Of a stretch of DNA of 35,658 bases, positions 7,838 through 16,145 are shown piece by piece. The stretch is taken from assembly GCA_024229515.1 (NCBI GenBank), contig JAAESI010000009.1, positions 1 to 35,658 on the forward strand, read 5' to 3'. The translations under genes and the position numbers were made by a program. The notes under the pieces are model-generated. The model had not been told where the DNA came from, made no database searches, and saw only the letters and a program-made list of their open reading frames with translations. The stretch comes from Pseudomonadota bacterium (GTDB lineage Bacteria; Myxococcota_A; UBA796; UBA9615). How positions within the stretch are numbered: position 1 is the first letter of the stretch; each line of letters opens with the position of its first letter.

Positions 7838-9031
7838 ATGCGTGTGCCCGAACGCCTCGAACCCCTCCTGGATGGAGGCGTCATCGAAGAGGTGATCCGA
7901 CCGCTCATGAGCGGCAAGGAGGCGGAGGTGTACCTCGTGCACTCCGGCGGCGAGCTTCGGGTCGCCAAGGTCTACAAGAACGCCCAGCACCGCAGCTTCC
8001 AGCACCGCACCGACTACACCGAGGGCCGCCGCACGCGCAGCAGCCGCGGGCAGCGGGCGATGGCCAAGGGCTCCCGCCACGGCCGGGCCCAGACCGAGAT
8101 GGCCTGGCGTTCCGCCGAAGTGGACGCCATCGGGCGGCTCCGCAGCGCCGGGGTCCGCGTGCCCGAGCCCCATGCCTTCGTCGAGGGCGTGCTCGTCATG
8201 GAGTTGGTGCGCGGCATCGACGGAGGGCCCGCCCCCCGCATGGTCGACGTGGACTTCTCGCGGGAAGAAGCGAACGACCTGTTCCAGCTGCTGCTGCGCG
8301 AGGTCGTCAAGATGCTCTGCGCCGGGATCATCCACGCCGACCTGTCCGACTTCAACATCCTGATGTCGGCCGACGGGCCCGTGATCATCGACCTCCCCCA
8401 GGCGGTCGATCCGGCGAGCAACCAGAGCGCCAAGAAGCTCTTCGTCCGGGACGTGAACAACCTCACGTCGTTCCTGGGGCGGTTCGCGCCGGCGCTGCGG
8501 AGCACCCAGTACGGCCTCGAGATCTGGGACCTGTACGCCCGCAACGAGCTCGACCCCGACACCGAGCTCACGGGCAAGTTCATCACCAAGAAGAGCAAGG
8601 TCGTCGTCTCCTCGCTGCTGGAGGACATCCTCGCGGTGGAGCAGGAGGCGCGAGAACGCCGGGAGGCGCTGGGGCTGCCCGCGCCCCGACCGGCGCGCAA
8701 GCCGGTGGTCTACGAAGAGGCGCCGGCGCCCAAGCCGCGGCCCCAGCCGTCCGCCGCGGCCGCACCCGCCGAGGGGGAGGCGTCCAAGAAGAAGAAGCGC
8801 CGCCGCCGTCGGCGCGGCCGCGGAGGAGCCGGGCAGGGGAGCAACGGGAACGGGAATGCCGCCACCCCGAAGGCACCGAAGGGGCCGGTCGTCCAGACCC
8901 GCGGATCCGCCAAGGGCGCCCCGAACTCGGGTGACTCTGATGCTCCCAAGCCGAAGCGGAGGCGCCGTCGCCGCCGCCGTCGAGGTCCCCGTCGGGACGG
9001 GGGCGGCGACTCGGCGCCCACCCACGCCTGA
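7838..9031 (+). CDS. RIO-type (PA4780-like) serine kinase with two basic C-terminal tails
   Basis: 397 aa. The first ~280 residues match bacterial PA4780-type RIO kinases closely: LMSGKEAEVYLV at residues ~22-33, AKVYKN with the ATP-binding Lys, ELVRGIDG, catalytic HADLSDFN near 166, metal-binding IIDLPQAVD near 183, and FGRFAP-like FLGRFAPAL. A C-terminal extension of ~110 residues, not part of the family core, contains two Lys/Arg blocks (KKKKRRRRRRGRGG near 318 and KRRRRRRRRRGPRR near 373) joined by a Gly/Asn/Ala/Pro linker, which suggests RNA or ribosome binding. ATG 7838 follows GGAG by seven bases and matches the family N-terminus. A TACAAG box at 7795 could be its -10. Substrate unknown. 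Confidence 0.88.
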   Translation: MRVPERLEPLLDGGVIEEVIRPLMSGKEAEVYLVHSGGELRVAKVYKNAQHRSFQHRTDYTEGRRTRSSRGQRAMAKGSRHGRAQTEMAWRSAEVDAIGRLRSAGVRVPEPHAFVEGVLVMELVRGIDGGPAPRMVDVDFSREEANDLFQLLLREVVKMLCAGIIHADLSDFNILMSADGPVIIDLPQAVDPASNQSAKKLFVRDVNNLTSFLGRFAPALRSTQYGLEIWDLYARNELDPDTELTGKFITKKSKVVVSSLLEDILAVEQEARERREALGLPAPRPARKPVVYEEAPAPKPRPQPSAAAAPAEGEASKKKKRRRRRRGRGGAGQGSNGNGNAATPKAPKGPVVQTRGSAKGAPNSGDSDAPKPKRRRRRRRRRGPRRDGGGDSAPTHA

Positions 9032-9046
9032 GCCGCGCGCGCCGGG

Positions 9047-9058
9047 TAGGCTCGCGCG
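9047..9058 (+). promoter_or_regulatory. TAGGCT box six bases before an ATG (possible leaderless promoter)
   Basis: TAGGCT (9047-9052) plus six bases places a transcription start on or next to the ATG at 9059. No Shine-Dalgarno is visible before this gene, which fits a leaderless mRNA. No clear -35. Confidence 0.35.
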
Positions 9059-9850
9059 ATGAGACTGCTCGCTCCCTCGATCCTGCTGACGTTCCTGTTC
9101 CTGCTGACCGCCTGCGGCGAAGGCGCGGCGCTGCACGTCGCCGACACCGACAAGACCGTCGAGGCCTACCAGGCGTTCCTCGCGGAGTACCCCGACTCGT
9201 CGCACAGCGCGGAGGTCCAGGGGAAGATCGAGGGGCTCCGCTACGACGCCGCCAAGGACTCGCGGAACCCCGAGGTGCTGCGCGACTTCCTCACCCACCA
9301 CCCCGACCACGAAGCCGCCGGCCGGCTCGCCAAGCGTGAGGATGAGGTCGCCTGGCAGGTCGCCTCCGCCGCCAAGACGGCTGAGGGATACAAGAGCTAC
9401 ATCGACTTCCACCCCGAGGGGACCCAGCTCGAGGCGGCGCAGGCCGAGTACGCCCTGTACGCCTACGCCGGTGAGCTGACGATCGCGGACATCGCCATCG
9501 CCAAGGTCAACATGGCCCAGGACCCCGAGGGCCCGCTCAACGGCTGGGGGATCACCGCCAACGTCACCAACCCCGGGGACAAGCGCCTGAAGCGGGTGAC
9601 GATGGCGATCGACTCGCTCGGCGCCTCCGGCGACGTCGTGAGCACCGACACCTGGTACACGGTGGTGCAGGACCTGGGCCCGATGCCGGTGCCGCCCCCG
9701 CTGCAGACGATCCTGGAGCCGGGCGAGACGAAGGGGTTCCGGTTCACCACCGCAGAGGCGCCCGAGGGCTGGGCCGAGGGGAGCTTCGCGCTCCGGGCGG
9801 TCAGCGTGCGGTTCGCTCCCCCCGCCCCCGCCCCCGCCTCCGACGAGTAG
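9059..9850 (+). CDS. Lipoprotein with TPR-like repeats
   Basis: 263 aa. The signal peptide ends at lipobox LTAC (Cys19). Residues ~30-140 hold three repeats of a TPR-like helical unit, each with an [D/A]xxKT.E.Y..[FY]...[YH]P pattern (for example TVEAYQAFLAEYPDSSHS and TAEGYKSYIDFHPEGTQ), as in YbgF/BamD-like periplasmic proteins. The C-terminal ~120 residues are beta-rich and resemble an FxLYD-type domain (GWGITANVTNPGDKRLKRV). It is likely a periplasmic protein-interaction lipoprotein of unknown role. The gene starts 27 bases after the RIO kinase and ends three bases before the FkbM gene, so the last two are probably cotranscribed. Confidence 0.8.
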   Translation: MRLLAPSILLTFLFLLTACGEGAALHVADTDKTVEAYQAFLAEYPDSSHSAEVQGKIEGLRYDAAKDSRNPEVLRDFLTHHPDHEAAGRLAKREDEVAWQVASAAKTAEGYKSYIDFHPEGTQLEAAQAEYALYAYAGELTIADIAIAKVNMAQDPEGPLNGWGITANVTNPGDKRLKRVTMAIDSLGASGDVVSTDTWYTVVQDLGPMPVPPPLQTILEPGETKGFRFTTAEAPEGWAEGSFALRAVSVRFAPPAPAPASDE

Positions 9851-9853
9851 CGC

Positions 9854-10693
9854 ATGGCCTTCCCGCTCAAGCTCGTCACCGAGATCCCGCCCGTCCGGAT
9901 CGTCGACATCGGCGCCAGCCCGATCGACGGCACGCCCCCCTACCAGCCGATGGTCGAGGTCGGAGACGTCGAGCTGATCGGGTTCGAACCCAACCCGGAG
10001 CAGTTCGCCGCGCTGCAGCCCCGGATCCGCCCCGGCGTGACGTTCCTGCCCTGCGCCGTCGGCGACGGGACCGAGGGGGAGCTCAAGATCTGTCGTGCGC
10101 CGGGGATGACGTCGCTGCTGGAGCCCGACCTGGAGGTGCTGGCCAACTTCCACGTGCTCGCCGAGTGCGCCGAGGTGGTGGAGCGGCTCCCGATGGCGAC
10201 CAAACGCCTCGATGACCTCGAGGAGGTCCAGGGCTCCGACTACCTCAAGATCGACGTACAGGGCAGCGAGCTGGCGATCCTGCAGGGTGGCCGGACCACG
10301 CTGGAGTCGGTGCTGGTCATCCAGCTCGAGGTCAATTTCGTGCCCTTCTACAAGGACCAGCCGCTGTTCGCGGAGCTGGACCAGGAGCTGCGCGCGCAGG
10401 GCTTCTACCTGCACCGCTTCCTGCCGCTCATCAGCCGCGTCTTCAAGCCGTTGATCCTGAACAACGACCCCTACGCGGGGCTCAGCCAGGTGCTCTGGAG
10501 CGACGCGATCTACGTGAAGAAGTTCACTGACGTGGACGCCCGCTCGGACGCCGAGCTGCTCAAGACCGCGCGGATCATGCACGAGCTCTACGACAGCTTC
10601 GACTACGCCGGGATGATGCTCTGGCACCACGACCAGCGGCGGGACACCAAGCTGTACGACGCCTACCTCAGCCGCTTCGGCAAGGGCGGCTGA
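9854..10693 (+). CDS. FkbM-family methyltransferase
   Basis: 279 aa. SAM-binding Rossmann-type core: VRIVDIGASPIDG (motif I), ELIGFEPNPEQF (motif II acidic end), and the family hallmark DYLKIDVQGSELAIL. It should O-methylate a sugar or other small acceptor; the acceptor cannot be inferred. The region after residue ~200 (YDSFDYAGMMLWHHDQ) is seen in FkbM proteins from surface-glycan loci. Three bases separate it from the upstream lipoprotein stop. Confidence 0.85.
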   Translation: MAFPLKLVTEIPPVRIVDIGASPIDGTPPYQPMVEVGDVELIGFEPNPEQFAALQPRIRPGVTFLPCAVGDGTEGELKICRAPGMTSLLEPDLEVLANFHVLAECAEVVERLPMATKRLDDLEEVQGSDYLKIDVQGSELAILQGGRTTLESVLVIQLEVNFVPFYKDQPLFAELDQELRAQGFYLHRFLPLISRVFKPLILNNDPYAGLSQVLWSDAIYVKKFTDVDARSDAELLKTARIMHELYDSFDYAGMMLWHHDQRRDTKLYDAYLSRFGKGG

Positions 10694-10805
10694 TCGACGG
10701 ACGTCGCCGCGACGTGGGATCCGCGAGGGGTCCGCGTGGGGCGATCCCCCGATAGCGTCTCCGCACGCGTCACGGATGGGTCCGTGGGGCATGCCGGAGT
10801 TCATG

Positions 10806-12184
10806 ATGTACCGACCCTCTTCTCTCGCCCTGGTCCTGGCCCTCCTGGTGCCCGCGGGCGCATTGGCACAGGACGCGCCCGCCGGAGACGCGCCTGCCGA
10901 ATCCGCCCCCGCCGAGAGCGCACCGGCGGGTGACGCCCCCGCGGGTGACGCTGGCGAGGACGCGTCCACCGGCTCCACCACCCCCGCCGAGGCGACCCCC
11001 GGCGACACCTCCACCAGCGGCCCGGCCGACACCGATCCGGCCGATCCCGCGGCCGCCTTCGGCGGCACCGTCGCCGACGTCCAGCTCCTCCAGACGGACG
11101 ACTCACCAACCTGAAGCTGAACCCGGGATCGGCCGTCAGCTCCAACGACCTGACCGATCTGGCGGAGTTCGACGTCGTCGTGCTCGGCTGGCTCGTGCAG
11201 GCCACGTCCGGCGACGTCTCCATCGACTCGGTCGACACGCTGACCGTCGAAGGCACCGTCGACGCCGGCGGGAACGTGGCCCTCGGCGCTCGCAAGCTGA
11301 TCACCACGTTCGAGGGCAGCGGGATCAACGGCTCCTCGAACCTGTACGCCGGGGGAGACATCACCCTCGACGCCGTCGACACCCTCCACGTCGACGGAGA
11401 CGTCGAGGCCGGTGGCAGCATGCTGTTCCGACGTGGCGGCGGCGGCACCATCCTCGACAACGCCGGCGACCGCGTCGGCATCGGCACGGGCGCGCCGCGC
11501 GGGCGGCTTGCGCTCATTGCCGGCGGCAACGTCGTCATCTCGGATCACTCGGTGCTCGAGGTCACGAGCGGCAGCATCACCATCAACGCCGACGTTCAGG
11601 CGGGGAACGGTGTCGTCATCGACACCAACGGAGGGGTCATCATCGACGGCTCCCTGGAGTTCGGCGCCCAACTCGGCGCCTCGGTCGACATCGACGCCGA
11701 CTTCGGCTTCCGCATCGTGCCGGGCGGCGTGAGCGTGGATGCCGGTACGACGGCGGAGATCAACGGCACGCTGACGTCGGTCGGCGACATTGAGCTGAAC
11801 TCCGGCGGCTCGACGGAGGTCAACGGGTCGGTCGACTCGGTCGAGGGGGACGTGCTCGTCGAGGCGGGCCTCGTGCAGCTTTGGGGCTTCGACGACGACG
11901 TCGCCCAGGACACCGCCGGCTACATGAACGCCGGCCTCGGGATCACCATCAAGGGCGGCTCGTCCATCTTCATCGACCTCCGCGGGGAGCACAAACGCTT
12001 CGACGCGAGCCTGTTGGCCGGCTAGAGCATCGTCCTCGATGCGCCCGACTACCTCGAGGCCGCCGGGGACTTCTCCTACGGCGGCGGTGAGTACTTCGTC
12101 GAGCTGCCCGACCCCGTCATCCTCGAGTTCGGCGGCCTGATCTCCTTCAACGCCGAGACGGGGGAGTTCGTCATCGAGGAGTAG
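10806..12184 (+). pseudogene. Broken secreted beta-helix (adhesin-like) protein gene
   Basis: Three pieces of one gene. (a) 10806-11114: signal peptide (LALVLALLVPAGALAQ) and an Ala/Pro/Asp low-complexity linker, ending out of frame at TGA. (b) 11093-12025 in the next frame: about 300 residues of beta-strand repeats (GDVSIDSVDTLTVEG, GDITLDAVDTLHVDG, GNVVISDHSVLEVTSG) typical of filamentous-hemagglutinin-like beta-helices, ending at TAG 12023-12025. (c) 12026-12184 continues in the same frame for 52 codons (SIVLDAPDYLEAAGDF ... GEFVIEE) to a final TAG. Restoring one G near 11100 joins (a) to (b). Start ATG 10806 has GGAG six bases upstream. Either a pseudogene, or indel error plus stop readthrough. 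Confidence 0.7.
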
Positions 12185-12195
12185 CGAGGGCTGGT

Positions 12196-12207
12196 TATGC
12201 TCCGCCC
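12196..12207 (+). promoter_or_regulatory. TATGCT box six bases before an ATG (possible leaderless promoter)
   Basis: TATGCT (12196-12201) is followed by exactly six bases and the ATG at 12208. There is no Shine-Dalgarno before this start. Same layout as at 9047 and 29393. Confidence 0.4.
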
Positions 12208-12468
12208 ATGAAGAAGCTCCTCGCTGTGACCGTCCTCACGCTCCTCGTCGGCTCCTCCATCTTCACGATGGGCTGCCCCGTTCCCTACTGCGACTACGAC
12301 CAGACCGAGGACTGCCTCGACACCGTGCGGAACGAGTGCGTGGACACCTACGAGTACGCGGAGATCGAGGACTGCGCGGACCAGGGTCTGGACTGCCTCT
12401 ACGACGAGGACGCCGGCACCACCTCCTGTGGCGAAGCGGCCGGAGATGACGACGACAGCGCGCTGTAG
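12208..12468 (+). CDS. Small Cys-rich lipoprotein ending in GDDDDSAL
   Basis: 86 aa. A lysine-rich start and hydrophobic stretch lead to a lipobox-like FTMGC (Cys23). The ~60-residue mature part has Cys at CPVPYC, EDC, NEC, EDC, LDC and SCG, enough for three or four disulfides, so a small oxidised extracytoplasmic domain is likely. It ends in GDDDDSAL, identical to the end of the lipoprotein at 30966. No family recognised. The start is supported by the TATGCT box and the clear signal peptide. It precedes mfd but is probably a separate transcript. Confidence 0.75.
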   Translation: MKKLLAVTVLTLLVGSSIFTMGCPVPYCDYDQTEDCLDTVRNECVDTYEYAEIEDCADQGLDCLYDEDAGTTSCGEAAGDDDDSAL

Positions 12469-12519
12469 TCCCCCGGCGCTCTGGACGCCACCGATGACGC
12501 GACCCATCATGTCGCCCCC

Positions 12520-15500
12520 GTGGCCGCCCCCGACCCCCGCACAGCCGTCCTGCACGCCACCCGCGAGCAGTCTGAGATCCGCCTCCCCGGGCTCGGCGGC
12601 TCCGCCCCCGCGTGGCTCGTCGCGAGCGTGCTCGAGGACCTCAAGGGGCCGGTGCTGTGGGTCGCTCCCGACGACACCGCCGCCGAGCGCATCCGGTCCG
12701 AGATCAAGTTCTTCCTCGAGGCCCAGACCGCCGAGGAGCAGACCGCCCCCGACGTGCTGCTGTACCCCGACTGGGACTCGGCCCCCTACAAGGGCTACTC
12801 GCCGTCCGCCGCCGTCACGCGCGCCCGACTGAGCGGCCTGCACCGCCTGGGGGACCGCCGCCCCGGAGTCGTCGTCGCCTCCGCCGCCTCCCTGCTCAAG
12901 CGCGTCATCACCCCCGACGACCTGCACGCCGCCACCGAGACGCTGCGGCAGGGCACCGAGATCGACCGGGACGCCCTCGTCCACCGCCTCGTCGAGCGCG
13001 GCTACCTCGCCACCGACCTGTGCTCCGAGTCCGGCACCTTCGCCGTGCGCGGCCACATCCTGGATGTCTGGGGCCCCTCGCAGACCTCGCCCATGCGGAT
13101 CGAGTTCTGGGGCGACGAGATCGACTCCATCCGCTCCTTCGATCCATGGACCCAGCGCTCGCGGGTGACGCACACCGAGATCTCGGTGCTCCCCGCCCGG
13201 GAGGAGATCCTCGCGGAAGGCCTGCTCGTCGGCCTCCCCCGCGAGCTGAAGGCGCTGGCGGATGCCCGCGGACTCAAGCCCCGCGCCCGCATCGAGCTGC
13301 AGCGTGAGCTCGTCGACGGCCGCGTGCTGCAGGAGATCGAGCTGCTCCTGCCGCTGCTGCGCCCCGACCTCGGGACCGTCTTCGACCACCTCGCCCCCCG
13401 CGGACTGATCGTCGTGGACGGCCCCGATTCGATCGACGCGGCGCTCGTCGGAACGGGCCAGACCCTGCACGGCCGCTGGTCCGCCAACGGAGGTCACGAC
13501 CGGCTCGTGCCCGAGCCCTCGTCGCTGTTCCTGGACGAGGAGCACTTCCTCGAATCCGCCTCCCACCGCGCCCGCGTCGTGCTCCCCGATCTCGACGACG
13601 GTGCCGATGTCGAACGCTACGTCGTGCCCGATCAGGGCGACCTGCGGGCCCTCGTGCTCGCAGCCCGTGACACCCCCGAGGGCATGCTCACGCCGGTCGT
13701 CGAGCGGGTGCGTCAGTGGCAGCGCGACGGCCTCGATGTCTGCCTCGCGGGCTCCCGCAAGCAGCTGGACCAGCTCGCCGACCTGCTGGATGCCTACGAC
13801 CTCGACCTCCCCGCGGTCATCGGGGATCTCAGCCGGGGCTTCGCGTGGCCCCGCGAGCGGGTCGCCTGGATCGCCGCCGACCTCATCCTCGGGGCCCGCG
13901 CCCGCCAGCGCAAAGGGCCCAACCGCACCGTCGGTCATGAGGCGATCGGCTCGCTCCACCAGCTCGGCAAGGGCGACCTCATCGTGCACGCGCTGCACGG
14001 CATCGGCCGCTTCGAGGGGCTCGACAAGCTCCGCCTGGATGCGTCCTTCGCCCAGGTCGCGGCCGAGGAGAAGCGCCGCGCCGCCGACCCCAGCTACGTG
14101 CCCGGCACCGGCGGCAAGGCGGCCAGCACCGGCGGCTCCAACAACGACTACCTGCTGCTCGTCTACCGCGGCGGCGATCGCCTCTACCTCCCCGTCCACA
14201 AGCTCGACCTGCTCGCCCGCTACGTCAGCGCCGGGGGACCCAAGCCCCGCCTGGACAAGCTCGGGGGCCAGACCTGGACCAAGCGCCGCAAGAAGGTGGC
14301 CGAAGAGGTCCAGAAGATCGCGACGGAGCTGCTGGCGCTGTACGCCCGCCGCAGCGTCGCCCGCGCCCACGCCTTCGCCCCACCCGACGGCGACGAGCTC
14401 TACCGCGACTTCGTGGGCGGCTTCCCCTTCGAGGAGACAGACGACCAGGCCAAGGCCATCCAGGCGGTCACCGACGACATGGCCAAGCCCTCCCCGATGG
14501 ACCGGCTGGTCGTCGGCGACGTCGGCTTCGGCAAGACCGAGGTGGCGCTCCGGGCGGCGTTCGTGGCCGTGCTCGAGGGCAAGCAGGCGGCGGTCCTGGT
14601 GCCCACCACCATCCTCGCCCTGCAGCACTTCGAGGCGTTCCGGGAGCGGATGTCGGCCTTTCCCGTGTCCGTCGAGATGCTGTCCCGGTTCCGCACCGCG
14701 GCCCAGCAGCGGGAGACCCGCAAGAAGCTCAAGTCCGGGAACCTCGACATCGTCGTCGGCACCCACGCGCTGCTGAGCAAGAACGTCGAGTTCTCCGACC
14801 TGGGGCTGCTGATCGTCGACGAGGAGCACCGCTTCGGGGTGAAGCACAAGGAGCGGATCAAGGAGATGCGCGCGGGCGTGGACGTGCTCACCCTCACGGC
14901 GACCCCGATCCCCCGCACCCTGCACATGGCCCTGTCGGGGATCCGCGACTTCTCGATCATCACCACCGCCCCCGAGGGCCGGCGCGCGGTGCGCACGTCG
15001 GTGGCCCGCTTCAGCACCCGCCGCGTCGCGGACGCCATCCGCTTCGAACTGGAGCGCGGCGGCCAGATCTTCTTCGTCCACAACCGGGTCAAGACCATCG
15101 ACAAGATGGCTTCCTGGCTCCACAAGATGGTCCCCGAAGCCCGCATCCGGGTCGCCCACGGCCAGATGGAGACGAAGGTCCTCGAGTCGCTGATGCTCGA
15201 CTTCTTCCAGCGCAAGTTCGACGTGCTCGTCGCCACCACCATCGTCGAGAGCGGCATCGACGTGCCCACCGCCAACACGATGATCATCAACCGCGCCGAC
15301 ACCCTCGGGCTGGCCCAGATGCATCAGCTCCGAGGCCGCGTCGGCCGCTCGATGGAGCAGGCGTTCTGCATCCTGCTCGTGCCCCCCGGTCGGGCCCTGC
15401 GCCGCGTCGCCCTGGAGCGCCTCAAGGTCATCCAGGACCACAGCGATCTGGGTAGCGGCCACCGCATCGCGCAGCACGACATGGAGTTGCGGGGGGCCGG

Positions 15501-16095
15501 CAACCTGCTGGGCAAGAAGCAGTCCGGCCACATCGCCGACGTCGGCCTCGTCACGTACATGGAGCTGCTGGAGAGCGCGGTCCGCAAGATCAAGGGGGAC
15601 AAGTCCCCCGTGGGGCAGGAGCCCGAGGTCGACCTGCGCGCCGAAGCCTGGATCCCGGCGGACTACATCCCCGACGAGCGGGACCGGCTGGGCGAGTACA
15701 AGCGGCTGGCCGACTGCCGCACGATGGACGAGCTCGGCGAGCTGTTCGAGGAGCTGGAGGACCGCTACGGCAAGCCGCCGGAGCAGGTGCAGGCGTTCGA
15801 ACGGCTCATCGAGGTGAAGGTCCGCTGCCGCGAGCTCCGGGTCATTTCCCTGCGCACCGTGCGGGGCGGGCGCCTGCAGATGACCTTCGATCCCGCGACC
15901 CCCGTGGACCTCGCGCTGCTCATGAAGCGGGTCGCCCGGCAGAGCCGACGGATGACGTTCCGCCCCGAGGGTGTCTTGCTCGTATCGCTGGACGGGGAAG
16001 CCCGACGCGCCCCGGTCGAAGCGGCCCGCGCGGAGCTGACCGCGCTGGCCGCCTGTGTGACTGCCGCGCCCGCGCCCGCGACGGTGGATTCGTAG
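12520..16095 (+). CDS. mfd: Transcription-repair coupling factor Mfd
   Basis: 1191 aa, close to the usual ~1150. It removes RNA polymerase stalled at lesions and recruits UvrA. Order seen: UvrB-like N-terminal region (DVLLYPDWDSAPYKGYSP, then GTFAVRGHILDVW and RIEFWGDEIDSIR), the RNA-polymerase interaction domain (DLIVHALHGIGRFEGL near 487), Walker A GDVGFGKTEVA near 667, DEEH box (VDEEHRFG near 767), TATPIPRTLHM, VESGIDVPTANTMI, HQLRGRVGRS, and the C-terminal TRCF domain (~1037-1107, ending DRYGKPPEQV). A Gly/Ala-rich insertion (DPSYVPGTGGKAASTGG) sits after the interaction domain. GTG 12520 is the only start ahead of the conserved N-terminus. Two foldase lipoprotein genes follow within 51 bases. 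Confidence 0.97.
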   Translation: MAAPDPRTAVLHATREQSEIRLPGLGGSAPAWLVASVLEDLKGPVLWVAPDDTAAERIRSEIKFFLEAQTAEEQTAPDVLLYPDWDSAPYKGYSPSAAVTRARLSGLHRLGDRRPGVVVASAASLLKRVITPDDLHAATETLRQGTEIDRDALVHRLVERGYLATDLCSESGTFAVRGHILDVWGPSQTSPMRIEFWGDEIDSIRSFDPWTQRSRVTHTEISVLPAREEILAEGLLVGLPRELKALADARGLKPRARIELQRELVDGRVLQEIELLLPLLRPDLGTVFDHLAPRGLIVVDGPDSIDAALVGTGQTLHGRWSANGGHDRLVPEPSSLFLDEEHFLESASHRARVVLPDLDDGADVERYVVPDQGDLRALVLAARDTPEGMLTPVVERVRQWQRDGLDVCLAGSRKQLDQLADLLDAYDLDLPAVIGDLSRGFAWPRERVAWIAADLILGARARQRKGPNRTVGHEAIGSLHQLGKGDLIVHALHGIGRFEGLDKLRLDASFAQVAAEEKRRAADPSYVPGTGGKAASTGGSNNDYLLLVYRGGDRLYLPVHKLDLLARYVSAGGPKPRLDKLGGQTWTKRRKKVAEEVQKIATELLALYARRSVARAHAFAPPDGDELYRDFVGGFPFEETDDQAKAIQAVTDDMAKPSPMDRLVVGDVGFGKTEVALRAAFVAVLEGKQAAVLVPTTILALQHFEAFRERMSAFPVSVEMLSRFRTAAQQRETRKKLKSGNLDIVVGTHALLSKNVEFSDLGLLIVDEEHRFGVKHKERIKEMRAGVDVLTLTATPIPRTLHMALSGIRDFSIITTAPEGRRAVRTSVARFSTRRVADAIRFELERGGQIFFVHNRVKTIDKMASWLHKMVPEARIRVAHGQMETKVLESLMLDFFQRKFDVLVATTIVESGIDVPTANTMIINRADTLGLAQMHQLRGRVGRSMEQAFCILLVPPGRALRRVALERLKVIQDHSDLGSGHRIAQHDMELRGAGNLLGKKQSGHIADVGLVTYMELLESAVRKIKGDKSPVGQEPEVDLRAEAWIPADYIPDERDRLGEYKRLADCRTMDELGELFEELEDRYGKPPEQVQAFERLIEVKVRCRELRVISLRTVRGGRLQMTFDPATPVDLALLMKRVARQSRRMTFRPEGVLLVSLDGEARRAPVEAARAELTALAACVTAAPAPATVDS

Positions 16096-16145
16096 GGGGC
16101 CGCGTGCTATCCCTCCCGCGCTTCGGAGCCCGCATGGAGATCTCG

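Noticed and set aside
10730..10775. GGGATCCGCG/GGGGTCCGCG repeats as an attachment site
   Set aside because: Short, imperfect and not linked to any integrase or tRNA; likely chance in GC-rich sequence.
7727..11992. 1421-codon minus-strand open frame across the RIO kinase, lipoprotein, FkbM and adhesin region
   Set aside because: It spans several well-supported plus-strand genes with no protein motif of its own.
12023..12025. TAG as a pyrrolysine or other recoded codon
   Set aside because: No pyl genes or recoding signal in the window, and TAG serves as an ordinary stop for several other genes here, including mfd and pdxA.
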